A stretch of 64,000 bases of DNA from Rhizobium leguminosarum bv. trifolii WSM1325 (lineage in GTDB: Bacteria > Pseudomonadota > Alphaproteobacteria > Rhizobiales > Rhizobiaceae): the NCBI GenBank assembly GCA_000023185.1, contig CP001622.1, positions 1,860,001 to 1,924,000 on the forward strand. Direction: 5' to 3'. Numbering within the stretch: the first letter of the stretch is position 1; every line of letters begins with the position of its first letter. The translations under genes and the position numbers were made by a program. Positions 37,167 to 46,466 of this stretch are shown in pieces. The notes beneath the pieces are model-generated. The model did not search any database and was not told the origin of the DNA. It saw only the letters and a program-made list of their open reading frames with translations.

Positions 37167-38993
37167 ATGTGCGGCATTGTGGGGATCGTCGGAACTGCGC
37201 CTGTTGCCGGGCGCCTGGTCGATGCGCTGAAGCGTCTCGAATATCGCGGTTACGATTCCGCCGGCGTCGCCACCATTCATGACGGCGTGATGGATCGCCG
37301 CCGCGCCGAGGGCAAGCTGTTCAATCTGGAAAAGCGCCTCGACAGCGAACCGCTGCCCGGCACCGTCGGCATCGCCCACACACGCTGGGCGACCCACGGC
37401 GTTCCGAACGAGACCAATGCCCATCCGCATTTCGTCGAAGGCGTCGCCGTCGTCCATAACGGCATCATCGAGAATTTTTCCGAGCTTCGCGACGAACTGA
37501 CCGAGGAGGGGTCGGTCTTCGAAACCCAGACCGACACCGAAGTCGTTGCCCATCTGATGGCGAAATACCTGCGCGAGGGCCTGGAGCCGCGCGCCGCCAT
37601 GCTGAAGATGCTGAACCGGGTAACCGGCGCCTATGCGCTGGCCATCATGCTCAAAGCCGATCCCGGCACGATCATGGCCGCCCGTTCCGGACCGCCGCTT
37701 GCCGTCGGCTACGGCCGCGGCGAGATGTTCCTCGGCTCGGACGCGATCGCGCTTTCGCCCTTCACTAACGAGATCACCTATCTCGTCGACGGCGATTTCG
37801 CCGTCCTCACCCGCGACGGCGTCGCGGTGCTCGATTTCGCCGGCAAGCCGGTCAAACGCGCCCGCCAGATCTCGCAGGCGACCGCCTATGTCGTCGACAA
37901 GGGCAACCACCGCCATTTCATGGAAAAGGAAATCTACGAGCAGCCGGAGGTGATCTCTCACGCGCTCAGCCACTATGTCGATTTCGCCGAGAACACCATC
38001 GGCGCCAATGCCGCCGCGATCGACTTCAAGGCGGCGACCGGACTTGCGATCTCGGCCTGCGGCACCGCCTATCTCGCCGGCCTCGTCGGCAAATACTGGT
38101 TCGAGCGTTATGCCCGCCTGCCGGTCGAGATCGACGTTGCCTCGGAATTCCGCTACCGCGAAATGCCGCTGTCGCCGTCGCAGGCAGCACTCTTCATCTC
38201 CCAGTCCGGCGAGACCGCCGATACGCTGGCATGCTTGCGTTATTGCCGCGACAACGGGTTGAAGATCGGCGCCGTCGTCAATGTTCGCGAATCGACGATC
38301 GCGCGCGAATCCGACGCCGTCTTCCCGATCATGGCCGGCCCCGAAATCGGCGTCGCCTCGACCAAGGCTTTCACCTGCCAGCTTGCCGTGCTGGCAGCGC
38401 TGGCGATTGGCGCCGGCAAAGCGCGCGGCACGGTGAGTGCTGACGAGGAGAGGGCGCTGGTGCGCCATCTCGCCGAAATGCCGCGCATCATGAGCCGGGT
38501 GCTGAACCTTATCCAGCCGCAGATGGAAAGCCTGTCGCGCGAGCTGTCGAAGTGCAAGGACGTGCTCTATCTCGGCCGCGGCACCAGCTTCCCGCTCGCC
38601 ATGGAAGGCGCGCTGAAGCTCAAGGAAATTTCCTATATCCACGCCGAAGGTTACGCCGCCGGCGAATTGAAGCACGGACCGATCGCGCTGATCGACGAGA
38701 ACATGCCTGTTATCGTCATCGCCCCATACGACCGTTTCTTCGAAAAGACCGTCTCAAACATGCAGGAGGTCGCAGCCCGCGGCGGCCGCATCGTTTTCAT
38801 CACCGACGAGGCAGGCGCGGCGGCCTCGAAACTGCCGACCATGGCGACGATCACCCTGCCTGTGGTCGATGAAATCATCGCGCCGATGATCTTCTCGCTA
38901 CCGATTCAGCTGCTCGCCTATCACACCGCCGTTTTCATGGGCACCGATGTCGACCAGCCGCGCAACCTGGCGAAATCCGTGACCGTGGAATAA
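37167..38993 (+). CDS. glmS: Glutamine--fructose-6-phosphate aminotransferase (isomerizing)
   Basis: First step of amino-sugar synthesis, 608 residues, cytoplasmic. The N-terminal nucleophile is Cys2 (MCGIVGIVG), which becomes residue 1 after Met removal. The glutaminase part has RLEYRGYDSAGVA and HTRWATHGVPNETNAHPH. Two SIS domains follow, with ACGTAYLAGLVGKYWFE, SQSGETADT and LGRGTSFPLAMEGALKLKEI, plus the C-terminal DQPRNLAKSVTVE lid. The start MCGI is absolutely fixed by the nucleophile; upstream in-frame starts were rejected. A GGGGA site is 8 bp before it. No glmS riboswitch is expected in this group and none was seen. Confidence 0.97.
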   Translation: MCGIVGIVGTAPVAGRLVDALKRLEYRGYDSAGVATIHDGVMDRRRAEGKLFNLEKRLDSEPLPGTVGIAHTRWATHGVPNETNAHPHFVEGVAVVHNGIIENFSELRDELTEEGSVFETQTDTEVVAHLMAKYLREGLEPRAAMLKMLNRVTGAYALAIMLKADPGTIMAARSGPPLAVGYGRGEMFLGSDAIALSPFTNEITYLVDGDFAVLTRDGVAVLDFAGKPVKRARQISQATAYVVDKGNHRHFMEKEIYEQPEVISHALSHYVDFAENTIGANAAAIDFKAATGLAISACGTAYLAGLVGKYWFERYARLPVEIDVASEFRYREMPLSPSQAALFISQSGETADTLACLRYCRDNGLKIGAVVNVRESTIARESDAVFPIMAGPEIGVASTKAFTCQLAVLAALAIGAGKARGTVSADEERALVRHLAEMPRIMSRVLNLIQPQMESLSRELSKCKDVLYLGRGTSFPLAMEGALKLKEISYIHAEGYAAGELKHGPIALIDENMPVIVIAPYDRFFEKTVSNMQEVAARGGRIVFITDEAGAAASKLPTMATITLPVVDEIIAPMIFSLPIQLLAYHTAVFMGTDVDQPRNLAKSVTVE

Positions 38994-39128
38994 GCCTGTA
39001 ACGCCGCGACCGTCGCGCCGAAACATATTGTGCGACGCCCCGAATTCTGGCAATTTTGGTCTGCGGACAAGGGGGAAGGGCCGGCGTACCGGCCTGTCCA
39101 CGACTGAGATGGAGATCATCAGGAAACG

Positions 39129-39836
39129 ATGACCGACAACACCCCCAGAATGCCGGTCGCGACGCGGCTGAGGAATAATTTTCTCGCAGGGCTGATCATC
39201 TGCGCGCCGATCGCGATCACCATCTGGCTGACCTGGACTTTCATCCACTGGTCGGACAGCTGGGTCCGGCCCTATATTCCGGCGCGCTGGAATCCGGAAA
39301 GCTATCTCAATTTCGCCATTCCCGGCTTCGGTCTGCTGATCGCCATCGTGCTGATCACCGTCGTCGGCTTTCTCGGCAAGAACCTCATCGGCCAGAGCAT
39401 CGTCCGTTTCGGCGAATCGATCGTTCAGCGCATGCCGCTGGTGCGCACGATCTACAGAAGCGTGAAACAGATTTTCGAAACCGTGCTGAAGGAACAAGCG
39501 AACTCCTTCAAGAAGGTCGGCCTCATCGAATATCCGGGTCCCGGCCTCTGGGCACTGATCTTCATCGCCACCGACGCCAAGGGCGAAATCGCTTCGAAGT
39601 TCAATGCCATGGGCCAGGACATGGTCGCCGTCTTCCTGCCGCCGACGCCGGTGCCGACAGCCGGCTTCCTCATCTTCGTACCGCGCGAGAAGATCGTCAT
39701 GCTCGATATGTCGCCGGAAGACGCCGCCAAGTTCCTGATTTCAGGCGGGCTCGTGGCGCCAGAACACAAGCCGGCTGATCCGAAGCAGAAGCATTTGCCG
39801 CGGCCGAAGCCGGTCGCGGTTTCCAAGGCTGAATGA
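39129..39836 (+). CDS. DUF502 family membrane protein
   Basis: A 235-residue inner-membrane protein of the widespread DUF502 family; the function is not established. Two helices are seen, at about residues 17-38 (AGLIICAPIAITIWLTWTFI) and about 59-83. Then comes the family signature GRAKNLIGQS-like GFLGKNLIGQSIVRFGESIV, with RMPLVRTIYRSVKQIFETVL and GLWALIFIATD. The C-terminal tail (KPADPKQKHLPRPKPVAV) is basic and disordered. The start has AGGAAACG. It is a single gene between glmS and the convergent recG, ending at a repeat and hairpin terminator. Confidence 0.9.
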   Translation: MTDNTPRMPVATRLRNNFLAGLIICAPIAITIWLTWTFIHWSDSWVRPYIPARWNPESYLNFAIPGFGLLIAIVLITVVGFLGKNLIGQSIVRFGESIVQRMPLVRTIYRSVKQIFETVLKEQANSFKKVGLIEYPGPGLWALIFIATDAKGEIASKFNAMGQDMVAVFLPPTPVPTAGFLIFVPREKIVMLDMSPEDAAKFLISGGLVAPEHKPADPKQKHLPRPKPVAVSKAE

Positions 39837-39883
39837 TGCATGTCGCCCAAGAGTGTTCAGCGGTTTTGGGGTAACGACATGCA
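39837..39883. repeat. Intergenic palindromic repeat, family A
   Basis: A 47-bp palindrome with 9-bp perfect ends TGCATGTCG / CGACATGCA and an inner GTGTTCAGCGGTTTT core, like the copies at 9188 and 16314. It begins directly after the DUF502 stop. Confidence 0.7.
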
Positions 39884-39897
39884 TAGAACAATGACTT

Positions 39898-39919
39898 AAA
39901 GCGCGCCGCAGCGCGCTTT
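39898..39919. terminator. Bidirectional hairpin terminator between DUF502 gene and recG
   Basis: A perfect 9-bp stem AAAGCGCGC / GCGCGCTTT with a 4-nt loop. It touches the recG stop codon and can serve both convergent genes. Confidence 0.75.
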
Positions 39920-42023
39920 ATCCAGCTCTAAGAAAACGGATCGCCTCGTCGCGGCGGAAGAGATAGAGCAGGGTGCGGATCGCCGCTCCCCTTTCGGTGG
40001 TCAGCTCCGGATCCCGCTCGATGAGGTAAGCGGCATCCTTGCGGGCGATCTCCAGCAGGTCGGCATGTGCTTCGAGGCTGGCGATGCGGAATCCCGGCGT
40101 GCCGGATTGCCGTGTGCCGAGCAATTCGCCTTCGCCGCGCAGCTTCAGATCCTCCTCGGCAATGCGAAAACCGTCCTCCGTCTCCCGCATGATCGAAAGC
40201 CTGGCATGGCCGGTCTCGCCGAGTGGTCCCTTGTAGAGCAGGATGCATGTCGAGGCCTCGTCTCCGCGCCCGACGCGGCCGCGCAGCTGATGCAATTGCG
40301 CCAGGCCGAAGCGTTCGGCATGTTCGATCACCATGATCGTCGCATCCGGCACGTCGACACCGACCTCGACGACGGTGGTGGCGACGAGCAGCCGGGTCTC
40401 GCCGTTCTTGAACGCCATCATCGCCGCGTCCTTCTCCGGCCCGCTCATGCGACCGTGGATGAGGCCGATGCCCGGACCAAGTGCTGAGACCAGCGTCGCA
40501 TGCCGCTCTTCGGCCGACATCAGGTCGAGCTCCTCGGACTCCTCCACCAGCGGGCAGATCCAGTAGGCCTTCTTGCCCTCAGTGATCGCGCTTTGCAGCC
40601 GGCCGACGATTTCGCCGGTCCGTTCCATCGGCACGGTGATCGTCTGGATCGGCTTGCGGCCGGCCGGTTTTTCGGTGAGCTTGGAGACGTCCATATCGCC
40701 GAAGGCGGCGAGCACCAGCGTGCGCGGGATCGGCGTCGCCGTCATGACCAGCATATGCGGCGAGAGGCCCTTGGCGGTCAGCCGCAGCCGCTGATGCACG
40801 CCGAAACGGTGCTGCTCGTCGACGACGGCAAGCATCAGATTGGCGTAGGCGACGCTGTCCTGAAACAGCGCATGCGTGCCGATGACGATCTGGGCGGCAC
40901 CCGAGGCGATTCGCTCCAGGATTTCTTCCCGTTCGCGTCCCTTGGTGCGCCCGGTCAGCACCTCGATGCCGAGCCCGGCAGAGGCGGCGAATTTCGATAT
41001 CGTTGCGTGGTGCTGCCGCGCCAGGATTTCCGTCGGCGCCATCAGCACGGCCTGGCCGCCGCTCTCGATCACCGCCGCCATCGCCATCAGCGCCACCAGC
41101 GTCTTGCCGGAACCGACATCGCCCTGCAGCAGCCGCAGCATGCGCTCGTTGCCGGCCATATCCTTCAAAACCTCGGCGATCGCCTCGTTCTGGCTTGATG
41201 TCAGCGAGAAGGGCAACGCCTTCAGGATCTTGCTGCTGATGGCGCCGGTCGCAGTGACCGGCTGGCCCGCCACCTTGCGCAGCCTCTGCCGCACCAGGCT
41301 CAGCGACAGCTGGCCGGCGAGGAATTCGTCATAGGCAAGCCGCCGCCGGGCAGGGGCCTGCGGGTCGATATCCCCAGGGTCGTGCGGCTCGTGCAGCATG
41401 TGGAAACTGTCGCGGATCGATGGCAGGCCCTCTCGCTGCGTCAGTGCCAGATCATCCCATTCCGGCAGCTCGGGAAACCGCGGCAGGCCGGCGTCGATGA
41501 TCTTGCGCAGCGTCTTCGGCGAGAGCCCCGCCGTCAGCGGATAGATCGGCTCGACCAGCGGCAGGCTCTCCGTCTCGTCGGCCCTGACGATATAATCGGG
41601 ATGCACCATCGAGGCGCGGCCGTTGAACCAGTCGATCTTGCCGCTGACCGTCACCTCCGCGTCAACAGGCAGCTGCTTCTCCAGCCATGCCGCCTGTCCG
41701 CGGAAGAACACCAGCGTCAGTTCGCCCGTCTCGTCATGCAGGAAGACGCGGTAGGGGATATTGCTTTTGCCGCCCGGCGGCACCTGGTGGCGGTCGACGC
41801 GCGCCGTGATCGTCACGATTGCGCCCTGCGGCGCGCGGGCGATGCCTGGCTGGTTGCGCCGGTCGATCAGCGAGAAGGGCGCGTGGAAGAGCAGGTCTAT
41901 GACCCGGCAATCCTCCAGCGACTCGCGCCCGAGCAGCTTGACCAGCAGGTCGGCGATCTTCGGGCCGACGCCCGGAAGGCCCGAAATAGGGGAAAACAGA
42001 GGATCGAGAATGGCGGGGCGCAT
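39918..42023 (-). CDS. recG: ATP-dependent DNA helicase RecG
   Basis: Branch-migration helicase for stalled forks and recombination intermediates (701 residues). The N-terminal wedge OB-fold is about residues 60-160, with GLPGVGPKIADLL at the start. Helicase motifs are LLQGDVGSGKT (motif I), DEQHRFG (II), TATPIPRT (III), VATTVVEVGVDVPDATIM (V) and QLRGRVGRG (VI), then the RecG TRG-type end region. The start MRPAILDPLF was taken in line with the family length; an ATG 45 bp further upstream has no site. It is divergent from sdhE. Confidence 0.95.
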   Translation of the reverse strand: MRPAILDPLFSPISGLPGVGPKIADLLVKLLGRESLEDCRVIDLLFHAPFSLIDRRNQPGIARAPQGAIVTITARVDRHQVPPGGKSNIPYRVFLHDETGELTLVFFRGQAAWLEKQLPVDAEVTVSGKIDWFNGRASMVHPDYIVRADETESLPLVEPIYPLTAGLSPKTLRKIIDAGLPRFPELPEWDDLALTQREGLPSIRDSFHMLHEPHDPGDIDPQAPARRRLAYDEFLAGQLSLSLVRQRLRKVAGQPVTATGAISSKILKALPFSLTSSQNEAIAEVLKDMAGNERMLRLLQGDVGSGKTLVALMAMAAVIESGGQAVLMAPTEILARQHHATISKFAASAGLGIEVLTGRTKGREREEILERIASGAAQIVIGTHALFQDSVAYANLMLAVVDEQHRFGVHQRLRLTAKGLSPHMLVMTATPIPRTLVLAAFGDMDVSKLTEKPAGRKPIQTITVPMERTGEIVGRLQSAITEGKKAYWICPLVEESEELDLMSAEERHATLVSALGPGIGLIHGRMSGPEKDAAMMAFKNGETRLLVATTVVEVGVDVPDATIMVIEHAERFGLAQLHQLRGRVGRGDEASTCILLYKGPLGETGHARLSIMRETEDGFRIAEEDLKLRGEGELLGTRQSGTPGFRIASLEAHADLLEIARKDAAYLIERDPELTTERGAAIRTLLYLFRRDEAIRFLRAG

Positions 42024-42114
42024 GCGGCCAAAATGCGATAAACAATGCGGCCTTGGCAAGGCTGACAAGCCGCTTTCCAGGGTCTATAGAGGCGCATCAA
42101 CAGGAAGGTATGCC

Positions 42115-42420
42115 ATGACAGGTGTCACGCTCACCAGTGCCGGTCTCGACCCGCGCCGCCGCCGGATCCTTTTCCGCTGCTGGCATCGCGGCATCCGCGA
42201 AATGGATCTGGTCTTCGGCCAGTTCGCCGAAGCCGAGGTTGCCAGACTGTCGGAAGCCGAACTCGACGAGTTCGAGACGATCATGGCGGAAGAGGACAAT
42301 GATCTCGTCCGCTGGATCATGGGAACATGGCCGGTGCCTGAGCGTTTCCAGACACCGATGTTTGCCCGCATTGCCGCCTATAAGCCCGATTTTGACAAGC
42401 CCCTCAGGACGCCGGAATGA
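42115..42420 (+). CDS. sdhE: FAD assembly factor SdhE (succinate dehydrogenase assembly factor 2)
   Basis: Small cytoplasmic protein (101 residues) that helps FAD attachment to the succinate dehydrogenase flavoprotein. The conserved RGIREMD motif (family RGxxExD) is seen near residue 25, followed by the family-type acidic helix LSEAELDEFETIMAEEDNDL and the WPVPERFQTP end. The ribosome site is AGGAAGG. It ends in an ATGA overlap with mfd, which means translational coupling of an SDH factor to a DNA-repair factor, a frequent alphaproteobacterial arrangement. Confidence 0.92.
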   Translation: MTGVTLTSAGLDPRRRRILFRCWHRGIREMDLVFGQFAEAEVARLSEAELDEFETIMAEEDNDLVRWIMGTWPVPERFQTPMFARIAAYKPDFDKPLRTPE

Positions 42421-45400
42421 TCCCTGGTTTCGATGCGAAGAAGCTTGCGGCCATTGCCGAGCCGCTGACGATCGGCAATGTGCCGGCAGGTCTTGAAACG
42501 CTGCTGCTCGCCGAGCTCGCCCGAACGGGAGAGCCGGTCGCCTATGTCATGTCCGACGGCCACCGCATGGCCGATCTGGAGCAAATGCTGAGCTTCGTCG
42601 CCCCCGACATTCCGGTTCTCACCCTGCCGGCCTGGGACTGTCTGCCCTATGACCGCGTCTCGCCGAGCGCCGACACCTCGGCCCGCCGGCTGGCTGCGCT
42701 CGGTGGCCTCATCGCCCATCGCAAGAAGCCGCATGCGGCAATCGTGCTCGTCACCGCCAATGCCATGCTGCAGAAGGTGGCGCCGCAGGATGTCATCGAA
42801 AGCCTGAGCTTTTCGGCCCGTCCCGGCAACCAGCTGCGCATGGACGATCTCGCCGGCCGCCTGGAGCGCAATGGCTTCGAGCGGGTCGCCACCGTTCGCG
42901 AAGTCGGCGAATATGCGGTGCGCGGCGGCATTCTCGATGTCTTCGTGCCGGGTTCCGAAGAGCCGGTCCGCCTCGATTTCTTCGGCGATACGCTGGAGAG
43001 CATCCGCTCCTTCGATCCGGCCAGCCAGCGCACGATCGGGCAGGTGCGTGCCCTCGATCTCAATCCGATGAGCGAGGTGACGCTGACGCCCGATACGATC
43101 AGCCGTTTCCGCAAGAATTACCTCTCCGCTTTCGGCGCGACCACACGCGACGACGCGCTCTATCTTGCCGTCTCCGAAGGCCGCCGTTACCCCGGCATGG
43201 AGCACTGGCTGCCGCTCTTCTACGAGAAGCTCGATACCGTCTTCGATTATTTGAGCGGCTTCCGGATCGTCATCGACCATACGGTGCGTGAAGCAGCCGA
43301 AGAGCGCTCCAAGCTCGTTTTCGATTATTACGACGCCCGCCTGAACTCCGGCCAGCCGTCCAAGGGGATGACGCAGGGCACGCCTTACAAGCCGGTGACG
43401 CCGGGCCAGCTCTATCTCGACAGCAAGCTTTTCGTCAAAACCCTCGATGCGCTCGGCGCGATCCGCATCAGCCCCTTCAACGAGCATGAGGGCGAGGCGC
43501 GGCGGGTCGTCAATGTCGACGCCCGCCAGGGCCAGCGCTGGGCCCGCTCGAACGCCGAAGGCGGCGGCGATGCCGAACGCATCAACATCTTCGACGTCGT
43601 CGTCAAGCATATCGCCGACCGCCGCGCCGCCGGCGCGAAAGTGCTCGTCACCGCCTGGACCGAAGGCTCGCTGGAACGCCTGCTGCAGGTGCTGAACGAG
43701 CACGGCCTCGAAAAGGTCAAGCCGATCGAGGCGCTGAAGGATGTCGGCTCGCTGGCGAGAGGCGAGGCGGCCGCTGCCGTGCTCAGCCTCGAAGCCGGCT
43801 TCGAGGCCGGCGATCTCGTCGTCATCGGCGAGCAGGATATCCTCGGCGACCGTATGGTGCGCCGCTCCAAGCGCCGCAAGCGCGCCGCCGATTTCATTTC
43901 GGAGGTCGCGGGCCTCGACGAGGGCTCGATCGTCGTCCACGCCGAACACGGCATCGGCCGCTTCATCGGGCTGAGGACCATCGAGGCCGCAGGCGCGCCG
44001 CATGCCTGCCTCGAACTGCAATATGCCGACGAGGCCAAGCTCTTCCTGCCGGTCGAAAACATCGATCTTCTCTCGCGCTACGGCGGCGAGGGCACCGAAG
44101 CCCAGCTCGACAAGCTCGGTGGCGGCGCCTGGCAGATGCGCAAGGCCAAGCTCAAGAAGCGCCTGCTCGACATGGCCGATGCGCTGATCCGCATCGCCGC
44201 CGAGCGCCTGACGCGCCACGCGCCGATGCTGACGACGCCGGAAGGCCTTTACGACGAATTCGCTGCCCGCTTCCCCTATGACGAGACCGAGGACCAGGAA
44301 AACGCCATCGAAGCCGTGCGCTCCGATCTCGGTGCCGGCCGGCCGATGGATCGCCTCGTCTGTGGCGACGTCGGCTTCGGCAAGACCGAAGTGGCGCTGC
44401 GCGCTGCCTTCGTCGCGGCGATGAACGGCGCCCAGGTCGCCGTCGTCGTGCCGACGACACTGCTTTCCCGCCAGCATTTCAAGACCTTCTCCGACCGTTT
44501 CCGTGGTCTGCCGGTGCGCATCCAGCAGGCCTCGCGCCTCGTCGGCGCCAAGGAACTGGCGCTGACCAAGAAGGAAGTGGCGGAAGGCAAGACCGATATC
44601 GTCGTCGGCACCCATGCGCTGCTCGGCGCCGGCATCAAATTCGCCAATCTCGGTCTGCTCGTCATCGACGAGGAACAGCATTTCGGCGTCAAGCACAAGG
44701 AGAGGCTGAAGGAGCTGAAAAGCGACGTGCACGTGCTGACGCTGTCGGCAACGCCGATCCCGCGCACCCTGCAGCTCGCCATGACCGGTGTGCGCGAATT
44801 GTCGCTGATCACCACCCCGCCGGTCGACCGCATGGCGGTGCGCACCTTCATTTCGCCTTTTGACAGCCTGGTCATCCGCGAGACGCTGATGCGCGAGCAT
44901 TATCGCGGCGGCCAAAGCTTCTATGTCTGCCCAAGGCTTGCCGATCTCGAGGACGTGCATGCCTTCCTGCAGTCGGATTTGCCGGAGCTGAAGGTCGCCG
45001 TCGCCCATGGCCAGATGCCGGCCGGCGAACTCGAAGACATCATGAACGCTTTCTACGAAGGCCGTTACGACGTGCTGTTGTCGACCACCATCGTCGAATC
45101 CGGCCTCGACGTACCCACCGCCAATACGCTGATCGTCCACCGCGCCGACATGTTCGGCCTTGCCCAGCTCTATCAGCTGCGCGGCCGCGTCGGCCGCTCG
45201 AAGGTGCGCGCTTTTGCGCTCTTCACCCTGCCTGTTAATAAGGTGCTGACGGCCACCGCCGAACGCCGCCTCAAGGTGCTGCAGTCGCTGGATACGCTCG
45301 GTGCCGGCTTCCAGTTGGCAAGCCACGATCTCGATATCCGCGGCGCCGGCAATCTGCTCGGCGAGGAGCAGTCCGGCCATATCAAGGAGGTCGGCTTCGA

Positions 45401-45917
45401 GCTTTACCAGCAGATGCTGGAAGAGGCGGTCGCCGAGGTCAAGGGTGTCGACGAGATCCACGATACCGGCTGGTCACCGCAGATCTCCGTCGGCACGACG
45501 GTGATGATCCCGGAAGGCTACGTGCCTGATCTGCACCTGCGCATGGCGCTCTACCGCCGTCTCGGCGAAATCACCGAACTCAAGGAGATCGACGGCTTCG
45601 GCGCCGAGATGATCGACCGCTTCGGCCCGATGCCGATCGAAGTCCAGCACCTGCTGAAGATCGTCTACATCAAGTCGCTCTGCCGCACCGCCAATGTCGA
45701 AAAGCTCGATGCCGGCCCGAAGGGCGTCGTCGTGCAGTTCCGCAACAAGGAATTCCCCAACCCGGCAAACCTCGTCGGTTATATCGGCAAGCAGGGCACG
45801 ATGGCGAAGATCCGCCCCGACCACAGCCTGTTCCTGACCCGCGACCTGCCGACGCCGGAAAAACGCCTGCAGGGCGCTGCCGTCATCATGACGCAGCTGG
45901 CTGAATTTGCGAAATAG
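42417..45917 (+). CDS. mfd: Transcription-repair coupling factor Mfd
   Basis: Removes RNA polymerase stalled at lesions and recruits UvrA (1166 residues). Residues ~1-350 are the UvrB-homology region, with TLPAWDCLPYDRVSPS near 62. The RNAP-interaction part is near 500, with VHAEHGIGRFIGLRTIE. The RecG-like translocase has CGDVGFGKTEVALRAAF (motif I), DEEQHFGVKHKE (II), SATPIPRTLQLAMTG (III), STTIVESGLDVPTANTLIV (V) and QLRGRVGRSK (VI). The C-terminal TRCF domain is after ~980. It begins inside the sdhE stop. recG lies divergent just upstream and uvrA is about 11 kb away. Confidence 0.97.
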   Translation: MIPGFDAKKLAAIAEPLTIGNVPAGLETLLLAELARTGEPVAYVMSDGHRMADLEQMLSFVAPDIPVLTLPAWDCLPYDRVSPSADTSARRLAALGGLIAHRKKPHAAIVLVTANAMLQKVAPQDVIESLSFSARPGNQLRMDDLAGRLERNGFERVATVREVGEYAVRGGILDVFVPGSEEPVRLDFFGDTLESIRSFDPASQRTIGQVRALDLNPMSEVTLTPDTISRFRKNYLSAFGATTRDDALYLAVSEGRRYPGMEHWLPLFYEKLDTVFDYLSGFRIVIDHTVREAAEERSKLVFDYYDARLNSGQPSKGMTQGTPYKPVTPGQLYLDSKLFVKTLDALGAIRISPFNEHEGEARRVVNVDARQGQRWARSNAEGGGDAERINIFDVVVKHIADRRAAGAKVLVTAWTEGSLERLLQVLNEHGLEKVKPIEALKDVGSLARGEAAAAVLSLEAGFEAGDLVVIGEQDILGDRMVRRSKRRKRAADFISEVAGLDEGSIVVHAEHGIGRFIGLRTIEAAGAPHACLELQYADEAKLFLPVENIDLLSRYGGEGTEAQLDKLGGGAWQMRKAKLKKRLLDMADALIRIAAERLTRHAPMLTTPEGLYDEFAARFPYDETEDQENAIEAVRSDLGAGRPMDRLVCGDVGFGKTEVALRAAFVAAMNGAQVAVVVPTTLLSRQHFKTFSDRFRGLPVRIQQASRLVGAKELALTKKEVAEGKTDIVVGTHALLGAGIKFANLGLLVIDEEQHFGVKHKERLKELKSDVHVLTLSATPIPRTLQLAMTGVRELSLITTPPVDRMAVRTFISPFDSLVIRETLMREHYRGGQSFYVCPRLADLEDVHAFLQSDLPELKVAVAHGQMPAGELEDIMNAFYEGRYDVLLSTTIVESGLDVPTANTLIVHRADMFGLAQLYQLRGRVGRSKVRAFALFTLPVNKVLTATAERRLKVLQSLDTLGAGFQLASHDLDIRGAGNLLGEEQSGHIKEVGFELYQQMLEEAVAEVKGVDEIHDTGWSPQISVGTTVMIPEGYVPDLHLRMALYRRLGEITELKEIDGFGAEMIDRFGPMPIEVQHLLKIVYIKSLCRTANVEKLDAGPKGVVVQFRNKEFPNPANLVGYIGKQGTMAKIRPDHSLFLTRDLPTPEKRLQGAAVIMTQLAEFAK

Positions 45918-45919
45918 AG

Positions 45920-45961
45920 CAATTCCAGCAAAACTGTACCTCGGTTTTGCATCCGGAATTG
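45920..45961. repeat. Intergenic palindromic repeat, family A-like
   Basis: An imperfect 42-bp palindrome with ends CAATTCC / GGAATTG and inner GCAAAAC / GTTTTGC, two bases after the mfd stop. It could form a 3' hairpin. Confidence 0.6.
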
Positions 45962-45981
45962 TGTGGAAAAAGGAGACAAGG

Positions 45982-46449
45982 ATGGCGAAATACGGCGCAA
46001 CGATCGCCTGGCAGCGGAGCGGCGAGACCTTCACCGACAACCGCTACAGCCGCGTCCACCGCTGGACCTTCGACGGCGGCACCGAGGTGAGGGCATCTTC
46101 CTCCTCGCATGTCGTTCCGCTGCCCTATTCCGCCGAAGATGCCGTCGATCCGGAGGAAGCTTTCGTCGCCTCGCTCTCCAGCTGCCACATGCTCTGGTTC
46201 CTGTCGATCGCCGCCAAACAGCGCTTTTGCGTCGACAGCTACACCGATGCCGCCGAGGGCATCATGGAGAAGAATGCCGAAGGCCGCCTTGCCATGACCG
46301 TCGTGACCCTCCGTCCGCATGTCGTCTTCAGCGGCGAAAAGCAGCCCTCGCTGAGCGAGCTGGAAGCTCTACACGATCGCGCTCACGGCGAATGCTTCAT
46401 TGCAAATTCGGTGAAGACCGATGTGCGCTGCGTTCCGGTTCTGGGCTGA
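45982..46449 (+). CDS. OsmC-family protein
   Basis: A 155-residue thiol peroxidase-like protein (Ohr/OsmC superfamily), cytoplasmic. The reactive cysteine is in LSSCHMLWFLS (about residue 70) and the second in GECFIANS (about 137), the spacing expected for hydroperoxide reduction. VDPEEAFVASL is the family lead-in. The start has AAGGAGACAAGG. It is likely to detoxify organic hydroperoxides. The gene is single, with the mfd 3' hairpin before it and the convergent DsbA-family gene after it. Confidence 0.92.
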   Translation: MAKYGATIAWQRSGETFTDNRYSRVHRWTFDGGTEVRASSSSHVVPLPYSAEDAVDPEEAFVASLSSCHMLWFLSIAAKQRFCVDSYTDAAEGIMEKNAEGRLAMTVVTLRPHVVFSGEKQPSLSELEALHDRAHGECFIANSVKTDVRCVPVLG

Positions 46450-46466
46450 ACCTGGAGCCGGCAGCG

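Noticed and set aside
38994..39128. Possible riboswitch or small RNA between glmS and the DUF502 gene
   Set aside because: Only a short GGCCGG/CCGGCC hairpin is visible; no known riboswitch pattern.
42378..45461. 1027-codon open frame opposite mfd
   Set aside because: Antisense shadow of a clearly recognised gene. The translation is low-complexity and Asp/Gly/Leu-rich with no domain.
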